Origin: Caballeronia sordidicola
GTDB taxonomy: Bacteria > Pseudomonadota > Gammaproteobacteria > Burkholderiales > Burkholderiaceae
Length of the DNA: 64,000 nt
NCBI RefSeq assembly: GCF_001544455.2
Contig: NZ_FCOC02000003.1
Coordinates: forward strand, 310,001 to 374,000
Direction: 5' to 3'
In this document: positions 27,852-36,679 of the stretch, in pieces
How positions within the stretch are numbered: the stretch's first letter is position 1
Layout of the letters: every line of letters begins with the position of its first letter
The notes under the pieces: generated by a model
What the model was told of the DNA's origin: nothing
Databases searched by the model: none
Seen by the model: only the letters and a program-made list of their open reading frames with translations
Position numbers and translations under genes: made by a program

Positions 27852-28062
27852 GCCAAGCTCCGTTGGGAATTCGTTTTGGGTTTGAAAGCGCCGTGCCTGA
27901 AACAACGCGTCACGTTCCGGCGGATGCAATTCAATGTCGGGTTCGCGCGGCCTCAGGCATTAGACGATACAAGGCCAACAACCGGAATTGCACATCGCTG
28001 ATGGAAAAACCGATGGCGGCACGTGACACGCGGCCCCCATCGATTACCGTTTCCGGCGTTAC

Positions 28063-28647
28063 CTAGATTGCTTTCTGGCTTGCGCGCGGGGTTTTGACAG
28101 AGCGGTTGCGCGCGGCTTTTTTCGCCGGTGCGCTCTTGCTCGATGCTTTGACTGTCTTCGCCACGCCTTTCTTTGCAACCGCTTTCTTCGCTACGGCGCT
28201 GCCCGTTGCCGAGGGCTTCGCTTGTGCGTTCTTGCGCGGCGCGCGGACTTGCTTAGCGGTGGCATCGGTGCCGTCGGCCGCACTGGCTGCGTTTGAAATC
28301 AGGAACTTCGAACGGTCCTTGACCTGGGCGATCCACGCCGGCGCACGGCCATGACCGGTCCAGGTTGCACCCGTCTTCGGATGAAGATACTTCGGCGCAC
28401 TCTTGCCCGGCAGACTGCCTGCGGCTTTCCGCCTTGTTTTCAACGGTGCTTTGGCAACGCTGCCATGAGCCGTTTTCGCTTCGCGTCTTGCCTTTGCTTT
28501 CTGTTCGATATCGTCGGTGGTCAGGCCGTGTTCCAGCATGATCTTTCGAATCTGATCGACTGCCGCCTGCATCTTTTTTGCAATCAACGCGTCAGCCTGA
28601 GTCTGTAGCTTCGTTATTTTCACGCGAAGCTCGTCGATCGTAGGCAT
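28063..28647 (-). CDS. H-NS-family nucleoid protein with long Lys/Ala-rich C-terminal tail
   Basis: This encodes 194 residues, started at 28647 after AGGAGG. Residues 1-60 form the helical oligomerisation part (TIDELRVKITKLQTQADALIAKK). Residues ~85-107 carry the H-NS DNA-binding motif (PKYLHPKTGATWTGHGRAPAWI). The last ~75 residues are a histone H1-like repeat of Ala-Lys-Lys and similar units (KKAVAKKGVAKTVKASSKSA). Standard H-NS lacks this tail. It should act as a chromosome-wide silencer with extra, sequence-independent DNA contacts. It is divergent from a similarly tailed HU gene. Confidence 0.92.
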   Translation of the reverse strand: MPTIDELRVKITKLQTQADALIAKKMQAAVDQIRKIMLEHGLTTDDIEQKAKARREAKTAHGSVAKAPLKTRRKAAGSLPGKSAPKYLHPKTGATWTGHGRAPAWIAQVKDRSKFLISNAASAADGTDATAKQVRAPRKNAQAKPSATGSAVAKKAVAKKGVAKTVKASSKSAPAKKAARNRSVKTPRASQKAI

Positions 28648-29051
28648 TGGGACCTCCTGTAGTGAACGTGGCCGCACTATGCCACGCGCGCTTCAATTGC
28701 AAAAGTGCTGATCGCGTTCAGCGAGACGGACGTAACCATTCATTACGGTGGGACCCGCAAGGTTGGCGATCGAATGCGGTCGCGTTTGCTCACAACTTGA
28801 ATACTGGTTGAAGGACGTCACCTATGCTTTTCGATAGGGTTTTGCTGGATCTGCGTCCACGAAGTGAGGTACAGGTGCCCGGTTTCGTGACTTTCATGCA
28901 AAAAACCCTTTAATTTATGGTCCGGGATGTTGCGTCTTGAAGGCGGTGTTGTTACGCTGGCGCCCAACCTGAGGATTTGTACCTTTGCGTTAGTCGGTGA
29001 CGGCGCAAAGGCAAAGGTCTTGGGCAACTTTTGACTACAAGCGAGGAACTC
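28648..29051. other. Shared upstream region of the two nucleoid-protein genes
   Basis: These 404 bases lie between divergent starts and must hold both promoters. No near-consensus promoter stands out and no gene is present. Several AT-rich patches (around 28895-28920) would suit H-NS-type binding. Confidence 0.5.
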
Positions 29052-29522
29052 ATGGCAACAACCACGAAGAAGACCGCAGCTCCGGCTGCGAAGAAAGCAG
29101 CAGCTCCGGCTACCAAGAAAGTAACGGCAGCCAGCAAGAAAGCTGCGCCGGTAGCGAAGAAGGCAGCGGCGCCTGCAGCGAAAAAAGCCGTTGTGGCCGC
29201 TCCGCTGAAACCCATCAAGGACTCGTTCACCAAGGCATCGCTGACCGTTCATCTGGCAGAACGTTCGGGCGTCGAGCCGAAGGCAGCGAAGGCATTGATG
29301 GCAGCACTTGAAGAAACGCTGCTGGCATCGATTCACAAGAAAGGTGCTAAGGAATTCACGTTGCCGGGCCTGTTGAAGGTCGTCGCACAAGACGTGCCGG
29401 CGAAGAAGAAGCGCTTTGGCAAGGACCCGTTCACGGGCGAAGACAAGTGGTTTGCTGCCAAGCCGGCGTCGGTGCGCCTGAAGGTGCGCCCGCTGAAGAA
29501 GCTGAAGGACGCCGCACTGTAA
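29052..29522 (+). CDS. HU-family DNA-binding protein with N-terminal PAKKA-repeat extension
   Basis: This 156-residue protein has a first ~50 residues consisting of PAAKKA-type repeats, rich in Lys and Ala like histone H1 tails. Residues ~55-150 are the HU/IHF fold (KDSFTKASLTVHLAERSGVEPKAAKALMAALEE, then KEFTLPGLLKVV and the DNA-embracing arm). The arm part is KKKRFGKDPFTGEDKWFAAKPAS, shorter in its turn than normal HU. The start at 29052 follows GAGGAACTC. This extended HU type is common in Burkholderiaceae. It should compact DNA beside normal HU. Confidence 0.94.
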   Translation: MATTTKKTAAPAAKKAAAPATKKVTAASKKAAPVAKKAAAPAAKKAVVAAPLKPIKDSFTKASLTVHLAERSGVEPKAAKALMAALEETLLASIHKKGAKEFTLPGLLKVVAQDVPAKKKRFGKDPFTGEDKWFAAKPASVRLKVRPLKKLKDAAL

Positions 29523-29539
29523 TTGAAGTCTGCTGAATA

Positions 29540-29578
29540 AAAAACGCCTCTCGTGATGAAAATCCGGGAGGCGTTTTT
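29540..29578. terminator. Bidirectional terminator between HU-type and phasin genes
   Basis: Arms AAAACGCCTC (29541-29550) and GAGGCGTTTT (29568-29577) have an A-run before and a T-run after. It can end both the rightward HU-type gene and the leftward phasin gene. Confidence 0.85.
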
Positions 29579-29613
29579 CATGGCGGCCGTGAAAGATCGC
29601 GCCAAAGGCCTGC

Positions 29614-30039
29614 TTACTTTTGCTGCTGCTCCATCGACGACTTCAGTTCCTTGGCCGCTTCTTCAATCCGCTTCGTCACGATCGCGTAAGCCTCGGTTTG
29701 CGCCTGCTGCGTTTTCTGCGCAATGTCCTGCATGTCGGCCAGCGCCTGATGCAGCGCCTTCTGCACGACCTCTGTCGGGTTAGTCGTGGCCTTGCCGGGC
29801 GACGCGGCGAACTGCTGCGCGATGGTCTGGAAATCGCCCAGTGCGCGACGCAGGATTTCAAGCTGCTTGTCCCGAAGCGCTTCCATGCCACCGAATGCAA
29901 CCCGGTTTGCGGCCGCAAGCGCCTCGACGTCCTTGCGACGGGCATCGAGAATTGCCTGGACATCGAATCCGGGGAGTTTGTATTGCTGGAACATCGCGGC
30001 AAACTGACTGAACGGGTCGCTGTACTCGGGCTTTGCCAT
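29614..30039 (-). CDS. Phasin-family protein (PHB granule surface)
   Basis: This 141-residue all-helical protein starts MAKPEYSDPFSQFAAMFQQYKLPGFDVQAI. This is the phasin N-terminal pattern with a PGxD stretch, followed by long amphipathic helices (LAAANRVAFGGMEALRDKQLEILR). Phasins coat polyhydroxybutyrate granules and control their size. The start at 30039 has GGAG six bases upstream, and an in-frame ATG four codons earlier is rejected. With the PHB-type esterase at 18.9 kb it points to polyhydroxyalkanoate storage in this organism. Confidence 0.92.
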   Translation of the reverse strand: MAKPEYSDPFSQFAAMFQQYKLPGFDVQAILDARRKDVEALAAANRVAFGGMEALRDKQLEILRRALGDFQTIAQQFAASPGKATTNPTEVVQKALHQALADMQDIAQKTQQAQTEAYAIVTKRIEEAAKELKSSMEQQQK

Positions 30040-30288
30040 GTGCGTCTCCAATAGGTTTAGTCGCGGTTTAGGCGCGTTCGGAAAAACGCAGGCGCTCCCG
30101 GTGTACGACCTTCGGCGCCCAACGCTCGTTCGATATTACAGCGGAACGGCCATTGACGAATCCGAGGGAAAACGCGCGGGATCGGGTTCGCGAACCGCCC
30201 GGACGCAATTAGTCGGGAACATAGTCATTCTCCACGGCTCATAGAAAATGAGTGGATGGCCATTCATTGCATGGCATTAGTGGAGTAA

Positions 30289-30594
30289 ATGATGAAAGTC
30301 GCGGCGAAGATTTTTGTATCGATGCTGATTGCAGGCATGTCAGCAGGTGTTCATGCGCAGGCGAGCGGCAATCTGGCCGACGGCGCGAGTCCGGCGCTCA
30401 TGCCCAATCCCGCTGCTCCCGGTTCAACGATGCCGAGCCCGAGCGTCACGGGCAGCCGCTCGCAAACCAGCACGGGTCTCAGCAAAGGGACGGACGGCGT
30501 CATCAGCAGCATGAGAAGCAATGGCACGAGGACCACGGAAAGTTCCAACCTCAGGCCGCCCAACAGGACAGGGACAATGCCCGGCACGCGATGA
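30289..30594 (+). CDS. Small secreted Ser/Pro-rich protein, unknown
   Basis: This 101-residue protein has a signal peptide (KVAAKIFVSMLIAGMSAGVHA) and then a low-complexity mature part rich in Ser, Thr, Pro, Asn and Gly. It has no cysteines and is probably disordered in the periplasm. GGAG is present before the twin ATG codons at 30289 and 30292. No family was recognised. Confidence 0.6.
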   Translation: MMKVAAKIFVSMLIAGMSAGVHAQASGNLADGASPALMPNPAAPGSTMPSPSVTGSRSQTSTGLSKGTDGVISSMRSNGTRTTESSNLRPPNRTGTMPGTR

Positions 30595-30680
30595 CCTTGG
30601 CCATGTTATTGATCCACGAACGGGCGCTCACCGGAACACGAGCGCGCGAGCGCCGCCTCGCTGCAGCAGGAAATCCTCGA

Positions 30681-30893
30681 TCACCATGGCAAGGTCTTTC
30701 TCGTTAGGGCGTGTTCCCCACGTGCTGTATCCGGCAACGGAAGCGATCGCGAACCATGAATGAGGCGGGACCATTCTGCTATCACCGTGCCGCCATCGAG
30801 GATACGCAGGCGCCCAGTATCGCGATTAAATTCCGCGGACATCGACATGCCGTCGATTTGCCTGCTTGCGCGGACCGGTTTGCTTAGCATCAT
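30681..30893 (-). CDS. Small protein of unknown function
   Basis: This 70-residue frame starts MMLSKPVRASRQIDGMSM, with AAGGGAG placed about four bases before the first ATG. The core RDTGRLRILDGGTVIAEWSR has the look of a folded beta-hairpin domain and not random antisense coding. I think related short proteins exist in Burkholderia but cannot name them. A longer reading upstream to 31235 lacks sense. Confidence 0.5.
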   Translation of the reverse strand: MMLSKPVRASRQIDGMSMSAEFNRDTGRLRILDGGTVIAEWSRLIHGSRSLPLPDTARGEHALTRKTLPW

Positions 30894-31299
30894 GCGCTCC
30901 CTTGCAACGTGTTTCATGACGTCCGTGAGACGTACTCGAAGCCGTTGGCCCCCGATCGATAATGCTCGATGGCCGGTGCCCGCAATATGCGGCAACCGCT
31001 GGATGCCGCGATTCTTCGGAGCAAACGAATCCCGAGCATCGTGCGCATTCCGCGCGACAGTCCGTGCTTTTATTGAAGGCGTTGAATTATCCGCACAATG
31101 ACAACCATGCGGCGGCAACGCGATGCGGGAACACCGCACCAAATTTTGCCCGGGCGGCTTGCGCGTCCGGATGCGCGGCGAGAAAGGCGCATGACCTAAA
31201 CATAAGCCGACGATTTCCGCGAGGCAATCCCTCATTTAGGGGTCATCGTCTATAAGGAAGTGGCTGATAGAACGGCACCGCGCCGCTCCATTCGCTCTT
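30894..31299. other. Gene-free stretch
   Basis: About 400 bases lie between the start of the small gene and the stop of the FUSC gene. Frames here have no ribosome binding site and unnatural composition. I see no terminator or repeat. Confidence 0.5.
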
Positions 31300-33402
31300 T
31301 CACATCCGGCCAGCTTCGCTGAGCAGGCGCCGCAGCAACATGACCTGATTGACCGCATCGGCTTCGAGTAACGACAGGCCGTCTTTCGGATAGGCCGCGT
31401 CCGGATGAGGCTGTGGATCACCGGACAATTCGGCCTCCATACTCCCGGCTGCCTTCCTGATCCATTCCGCGAGCGGCGCATTTGCGGTCAAGCCCGCGCC
31501 GAACGAACGTGCGCGAGTCGCTGTTCCCGCTACCCGGCGCAGCAGCGCAAGCGCGGTCGACCCGGTGCGGTCTCCGCTGGATGTATCGAGTTTCTCCAGC
31601 CGCAGACGTGCGAGCACTTCTTCCGCATTGTTGCTTGCGAGGCCGGCGGCGCGCCTGAGCCGCTCGAGTTCGAGTTCATCGCTTTTCGACTTTCCGAGCG
31701 ACTCCGCGAGATAATCGAAATTCGCCGCGATCGCTTCGCTCAGGTGCTGGTTGAAGCGAGCCGGTTCCCGGCTTGGCCAGAGCAGGAAGGTCGCAAGCAA
31801 GGCCACCACACACCCAAGCATGTTGTTCGCGAGCCGCGTGATTGCGAAGCCAAGTTCAGCGCCGTCGGGCGCCGCGAAGTCCGCGACCAATACGAATGCG
31901 GGCGTAACGAAAAGCACGAAGAGACTATAGCTTACGGGTCTGAGCGCCATGGTCGCGCACACCAGCGGGAACACGACCAGCGAGATCGCCACGGGCGAAT
32001 GGACCGCGAGACCAATCGCGGCCGCGAGCAGTCCGCCCAATATGCTGCCCGCCGCGCGCTCCATGCTGCGCGGCCAGCTCGTTGCAATGGACGGCTGCAA
32101 GGTCAGCAGCGTCGCCATGGTCGCCCAGTATCCGAACGGAAGGTGGAGCAGGCGCACCGTCATGAACACAATGGTCGCGGCCGTCGCAACACGCGCCGCG
32201 TGCCGCGCGCCGATAGATCCGCTCGACGCATTCGCCTTCAAGGTTTCTAGGCCGCGCTTCAGGTTCAATGCCGCTGTGTTCCACCAGGACACCTGCGCGA
32301 TTGGCGCGGGTTCGAGTTCGCTGAAGTCGACGTCGAATCGAAGTGCGATTTTCTCGCCCAGCGCGGTTTCCAGTTGCCGCGCAAGCGAGTTGAGCCGGTC
32401 GCGCTGGCGGCGGTTTGGCTCCCAGGGTTTGTCGGCGATTGCGCGGGAAAGACGCAACAGGACCTCGGCGAAAGCTTCCAGTGCGCGCGCGGCGCGTTTC
32501 GCATTCGGCAGACGATGATGACCGCGCTCGCAGGCATCGGTGACGGCAATGAGGTATGCGAAGATCTGTTCGCTGTCGGCGAGCGCGAGGAGCAGGTTGC
32601 TGTAGGTGTCACGCCTGTCTGCCTTCGATGGAGGAACCCGCGCAAGCGCTTTCCGGGTTGTCTCTATGGCGGTGCGCGCCTGCCCTCGATACCGCGACGC
32701 GTGCGATGCCCATTCCTGGAATCCGGTGCGCTCGGTTTTGATCAGGCGGGCGGCGTCGCTTGCCATATCGGCGAGCCGCGCATAGGTCGAACGCATGGCG
32801 GTGCGGCTCCCTCCGAACGGATGGATGCGCCAGACTGTAAAGCTGAGCACGGTCGCAAACAGGCATCCGACCATATACAAAGCGAGGAACCGCAGGCTTC
32901 CAGAGGAGCCGTGAATGGGCCGGTCCACCATCACCACGCACGCCGTTGCTGCAAGAATCCCGACTTGCGCCGACGCCGAACCCCAGATCCGCGCGAGCGC
33001 GCCCAAGCCTGAAAATACAAAAACAGCGGCGGCCGCGGCAACGATAGTCGAACCCGACGCGTAGGCGGTCAGTCCTCCGCATATTGTCGATAACAGCGCG
33101 AACCCGCTCATGGACGCAAAGCGCATCCGGTTGGATCCCGCCGCATCCGCGAGACACGTCCAGAATGCGCCGATGGCCGCCCATGAGAACTCGGGCATAT
33201 GCAGGAGATTGCCCAATAGAAGCATGACGGTGGATGCGAAAGCGGCGCGCAGCCCTTCCGACAGATCCGCCTGGTTCATCGCAAACGACACCATCCAGAC
33301 AGGACGATTGCGCGCGACGAAGTCGAGCAATCCGGACGCCGCTTTGGAATGGCGTCCTGCTACCTTTCTCGATTCGCGCTGAATATCTCGCAGACGCAAC
33401 AT
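31300..33402 (-). CDS. FUSC-family inner-membrane exporter (AaeB/YccS type)
   Basis: This 700-residue protein has two membrane bundles of about five to six helices: residues ~50-190 (AFASTVMLLLGNLLHMPEFSW... ) and ~395-545 (FGYWATMATLLTLQPSIATSW, then MERAAGSILGGLLAAAIGL). Each is followed by a long cytoplasmic helical segment, the architecture of fusaric-acid-resistance/AaeB proteins that export aromatic carboxylic acids. The motif TLQPS and the GxxxG-rich helices are typical. The usual AaeA/FusE membrane-fusion partner and outer-membrane channel are not adjacent, as in the YccS subgroup. Confidence 0.9.
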   Translation of the reverse strand: MLRLRDIQRESRKVAGRHSKAASGLLDFVARNRPVWMVSFAMNQADLSEGLRAAFASTVMLLLGNLLHMPEFSWAAIGAFWTCLADAAGSNRMRFASMSGFALLSTICGGLTAYASGSTIVAAAAAVFVFSGLGALARIWGSASAQVGILAATACVVMVDRPIHGSSGSLRFLALYMVGCLFATVLSFTVWRIHPFGGSRTAMRSTYARLADMASDAARLIKTERTGFQEWASHASRYRGQARTAIETTRKALARVPPSKADRRDTYSNLLLALADSEQIFAYLIAVTDACERGHHRLPNAKRAARALEAFAEVLLRLSRAIADKPWEPNRRQRDRLNSLARQLETALGEKIALRFDVDFSELEPAPIAQVSWWNTAALNLKRGLETLKANASSGSIGARHAARVATAATIVFMTVRLLHLPFGYWATMATLLTLQPSIATSWPRSMERAAGSILGGLLAAAIGLAVHSPVAISLVVFPLVCATMALRPVSYSLFVLFVTPAFVLVADFAAPDGAELGFAITRLANNMLGCVVALLATFLLWPSREPARFNQHLSEAIAANFDYLAESLGKSKSDELELERLRRAAGLASNNAEEVLARLRLEKLDTSSGDRTGSTALALLRRVAGTATRARSFGAGLTANAPLAEWIRKAAGSMEAELSGDPQPHPDAAYPKDGLSLLEADAVNQVMLLRRLLSEAGRM

Positions 33403-33767
33403 AAGCTTGATGGGAATTCGTGGTTGTTGCGTCAGGTTGGGGAAACGGGCGCAGGCTTAGCCGCCGGCCGGTTTGCTTGCGACGTCATGCGGGCACGTGC
33501 TGTTTCTCGAAGGCATCGACCGGCGGCCGGGGTCTGTTGACGATTGCCCGGCTGGGCTCAAAAGATTCGTATCCATCGGCTAAGAGAAGATAAGAGGAAG
33601 TGCGCGATTATTTCCGATAATACCATCGGGTTAATTGCAGTTAATTTACGGCGCGAAGAATAAAGAAAGCACGGCTCGCGCCGTTGTGTCCTCTGCAAGT
33701 TTGCTAACAAAAAAACACCGTAGTATCGTTTCCCGACTTGATTCGGTCATGCCCTCTGGAGCCGTTC
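33403..33767. other. Divergent promoter region, no gene
   Basis: These 365 bases lie between the FUSC exporter and the FAD oxidoreductase starts. An AT-rich patch at about 33600-33660 may carry promoters. Nothing closer to a consensus could be defended. Confidence 0.5.
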
Positions 33768-34940
33768 GTGAGTTCAAAAGTTGTTATCGTCGGTGGCGGA
33801 GTGATCGGCAGTTCAGTGGCTTATTTCCTGCGCGCTTCGGACCCGACCGTGGCCGTCACGGTCATTGAACGCGACACGACTTACGCCCGATCTTCCTCGG
33901 CGCTCTCGGCGGCATCGATTCGCCAGCAATTTTCTACGCCATTGTCCGTGCAGATGTCCTTGTACGGTATCGAGTTCCTGCGTGGTATCGGCGACTTGCT
34001 TGAAGTCAACGGCGAAAAGCCATGCATCGATCTGCACGAAGGCGGCTACCTGTTTCTTGCAACGCCTCCCGGCGAATCCGTATTGCGCGAGAACCATGCA
34101 ATGCAAACGCGTCTGGGCGCCGACATTTCGTTGCTTGACGAGGCAGCCCTGAGCGCCAGGTTTCCATGGCTGAATACGGACGATCTCGCGGCGGGCGCGT
34201 ATGGGAATTCGGGCGAAGGATGGTTCGACGGATACGGTCTTGTGCAGGCGCTAAAGAAGAAAGCGCAAGCGCTCGGCGCGCGTTACGTTCCTGCTGAAGT
34301 CATGGGTATGGAACTGGCCGGCAACCGTGTCACTAGCGTGACAACGCGTGCCGGCGAGCGCTTCGATTGCGATACTGTCGTCAACGCCGCAGGTCCGTGG
34401 GCACGCAATATCGCGGTAATGATGGGTATCGACATGCCTGTGCGTGCGCGTCGGCGGAGCATCTTCAATGTGTCGTCGCCAGCCGTGCTCAACGCTTGCC
34501 CGCTGCTTGTCGATCCCACGGGCGTTTATTTTCGCCCGGAGGGGAAGACCTATATTTGCGGCACCTCGCCGGACCCGAATAACGATCCGGACGATCTGCC
34601 GCTGGACCAGGTCGATCACGCCATTTTCGACGACGTCGTCTGGCCTGTGCTTGCGAACCGTGTGCCCGGGTTCAAAGCGCTGCGGGTTGAAAATTGCTGG
34701 TCAGGCTATTACGAGTACAACGTGCTCGATCAGAACGCGATCATTGGCTACCACCCGCAAATCGATAATTGCGTATTTGCCAATGGTTTCAGCGGTCACG
34801 GATTGCAGCAAGGGCCGGCGACCGGGCGCGGTGTCAGTGAACTGATTCTGGACGGCAGGTATAAAACGTTGGACTTGTCTTCACTGGGCTGGTCACGTGT
34901 GATCGAGAACCGGCCGATCGTGGAGAAGAACGTAGTGTGA
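33768..34940 (+). CDS. FAD-dependent oxidoreductase, D-amino-acid-oxidase (DAO) family
   Basis: This 390-residue flavoprotein has an N-terminal dinucleotide-binding motif VVIVGGGVIGSSVAYFL. DAO-fold segments follow (RSSSALSAASIRQQF near the FAD, GAYGNSGEGWFDGYGLVQALKKKAQ, VVNAAGPWAR), with the C-terminal FAD/substrate segment ENCWSGYYEYN...NGFSGHGLQQGPATGRG. It resembles sarcosine/glycine-oxidase-like and FOXRED1-like proteins that oxidise secondary amines. The GTG at 33768 with TGGAG seven bases before it is preferred to a TTG ten codons upstream. Substrate unknown. Confidence 0.9.
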   Translation: MSSKVVIVGGGVIGSSVAYFLRASDPTVAVTVIERDTTYARSSSALSAASIRQQFSTPLSVQMSLYGIEFLRGIGDLLEVNGEKPCIDLHEGGYLFLATPPGESVLRENHAMQTRLGADISLLDEAALSARFPWLNTDDLAAGAYGNSGEGWFDGYGLVQALKKKAQALGARYVPAEVMGMELAGNRVTSVTTRAGERFDCDTVVNAAGPWARNIAVMMGIDMPVRARRRSIFNVSSPAVLNACPLLVDPTGVYFRPEGKTYICGTSPDPNNDPDDLPLDQVDHAIFDDVVWPVLANRVPGFKALRVENCWSGYYEYNVLDQNAIIGYHPQIDNCVFANGFSGHGLQQGPATGRGVSELILDGRYKTLDLSSLGWSRVIENRPIVEKNVV

Positions 34941-34999
34941 CGCTCTTTCACTCGAAGCGAGTGTTGGCGTGTTGCCGGGGTTTTTTCAATGCGGCAGCG

Positions 35000-35845
35000 T
35001 CATGCGAATGCGGCTTGATAGACCTTCGGCGTGACGCCGGTCTGCTGCTTGAATACGCGCGTGAAGTGCGACTGATCCGCGAAGCCGACCCGTGCGCCGA
35101 CCTCGGCAATCGGGCGGCCGTTGCGCAGCAGCGGCATTGCGCGGCGTACGCGTTCCTGTTGCTGAAACGCGTGCGGACTCAGTCCGGCCTCGCGCACGAA
35201 GGCGCGTAATAGTACAAACGGCGTCACACTGAATTCACGAGCCAGCGTCGATAAAGTCAGCCGCGCGTGCGTGTCCACGTCGAGGTTATCCCGCAGGCGA
35301 TCTTTTACAGCCTTGACGAGCGCGGGTTCGCTGCGCACGGCAGGCAGAACGCCGGGCCGGCCCGCGTGACGCGCATACAAGCTGGTGACGGCGCTTGCCA
35401 GTACTTCGCTGCGCTTGAACGCGTCGTGGTCTGCCTCGGAACACCAGTTCACGCCGTAAAGATGCCGCGACAATTCCGTATCGGCGATAAACGGGCGCGG
35501 CATGTCGAAGCGCTCGCGCCGCGCAATGCCGAGCTGCTCGCAATACGCCCCGAGCGCCGCAGGCTGCACATGCGCCACGCGCATCTTCCATTGACCATCG
35601 CCGGCGGCGAGACCGGCATGCACGAGATCCGCGTCGATGACAATCACATCGCCGCGGCGGCACAAGCGTCGCTGTTGCCGGACTTCGACCGCAAGCACGC
35701 CGCCCGTGATCACGGCGAGACAATGCGTGTCGTGCGAATGGGGCGGATAGCGGTGACCAACGAAGCGGCCCTTGAGCATGACGGCATCCATCACGTCGGG
35801 CGCATGCCAGAGCTTGATCGAATTGCCTGGGGCGGTTGCGTTCAT
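35000..35845 (-). CDS. AraC-family transcriptional regulator
   Basis: This 281-residue regulator has an N-terminal cupin sensor (HSHDTHCLAVITGGVLAVEVRQQ...RRGDVIVIDADLVHAG), typical of AraC_binding domains. The C-terminal double helix-turn-helix spans about residues 190-280 (TLSTLAREFSVTPFVLLRAFVREAGLSPHAFQQQERV... GFADQSHFTRVFKQQTGVTP). It converges on the FAD oxidoreductase (59 bases between stops) and is not divergent to an obvious target. The DUF2000 gene lies 69 bases upstream on the same strand. Confidence 0.94.
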   Translation of the reverse strand: MNATAPGNSIKLWHAPDVMDAVMLKGRFVGHRYPPHSHDTHCLAVITGGVLAVEVRQQRRLCRRGDVIVIDADLVHAGLAAGDGQWKMRVAHVQPAALGAYCEQLGIARRERFDMPRPFIADTELSRHLYGVNWCSEADHDAFKRSEVLASAVTSLYARHAGRPGVLPAVRSEPALVKAVKDRLRDNLDVDTHARLTLSTLAREFSVTPFVLLRAFVREAGLSPHAFQQQERVRRAMPLLRNGRPIAEVGARVGFADQSHFTRVFKQQTGVTPKVYQAAFA

Positions 35846-35914
35846 GAAAAATGCGGTTCTTGAAAGCGGCTGGAAAACGCCATGATATTCCTTGCGCTTT
35901 CACGCTGCTCGCGC

Positions 35915-36367
35915 TCAGGCGAAGAGCGCAAGTCCACCGACGAGCTTGCCGACTTTCTTCCTGGGCCCGACCAGACCGACCGCGAGATAGTGCAGCGACT
36001 CGCCCGGCAGTGAACTAACCACGCTCAGAAACGCGGCATAGTCGGTCGTGGTCTGGCCCTGCACCGGAAAGTCCACGACATCGCAATGCGGCAGCGATTT
36101 CAGGCGAAGCGCGCTCAACTGTGCGGACGTGGCTTTTAGCACTGGAATGCCGATGGGAATAAGGCCCGGATGCGTGGTTCCATCGAGTTCACGAAGCGGC
36201 TCTCCTACGAGATGGCTATGACGCTGCCCCAGCGTGAACGCCACGACCGCAGCGGCGTTCGACGCTTTACCGGGCGCCAGCGCTTCGTCCACGACAATCA
36301 CACAACGCTCCGGCTCAGCCGGCGTTTGCGCAGCGCTCGCACCAATTGATTCGTTTTGCACTAACAA
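35915..36367 (-). CDS. DUF2000-family protein
   Basis: This 150-residue protein matches the DUF2000 pattern: RCVIVVDEALAPGKASNAAAV, then HPGLIPIGIPVLKAT, VVDFPVQGQTTTDY and LVGPRKKVGKLVGGL. The family has a peptidyl-tRNA-hydrolase-II-like fold and no proven function. I place the start at a TTG (36367), because AGGAG sits exactly seven bases before it and the family core begins about 20 residues later. Upstream ATG codons at 36388 and 36400 have no ribosome binding site. It is divergent from the sugar-efflux carrier and precedes the AraC gene. Confidence 0.82.
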   Translation of the reverse strand: MLVQNESIGASAAQTPAEPERCVIVVDEALAPGKASNAAAVVAFTLGQRHSHLVGEPLRELDGTTHPGLIPIGIPVLKATSAQLSALRLKSLPHCDVVDFPVQGQTTTDYAAFLSVVSSLPGESLHYLAVGLVGPRKKVGKLVGGLALFA

Positions 36368-36679
36368 TGCGTTTCTCCTGAAGGACATGGTGGAGAACAT
36401 GCTAGGGAAGCGCCTCGCAAAAGTATTGGACGATTTTGCAGGGCGACCCGATTCGGCAGACTCGACCGGATCACGGCGTGCTTTGAACCACGCGAGTTCA
36501 TCGAACCAACGTTTAGCTGGACGACATAAACGCTTTAACCCGTTGCTGTTTGTTGTGAGCATTCCATCAGACTCATTGAAAAAAACCTTCGCCCGTGTTT
36601 AAGTGCGCGCTGACGTCTCTTTTTCGCGCTCGCGCAACGCGGCCAAAAAAGAGGGTCCTGGCTGCCAATGTGAATTTCA
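36368..36679. other. Divergent intergenic region
   Basis: These 312 bases lie between the DUF2000 protein and the MFS carrier starts. The sequence is compatible with promoters, but I can name no site. The part next to 36367 is the leader that holds the AGGAG for the TTG start. Confidence 0.5.

Noticed and set aside
29070-29200. Tandem DNA repeat (PAKKA region)
   Set aside because: The repeats are in frame and form the N-terminal tail of an intact HU-type protein with its own ribosome binding site, so they are coding.
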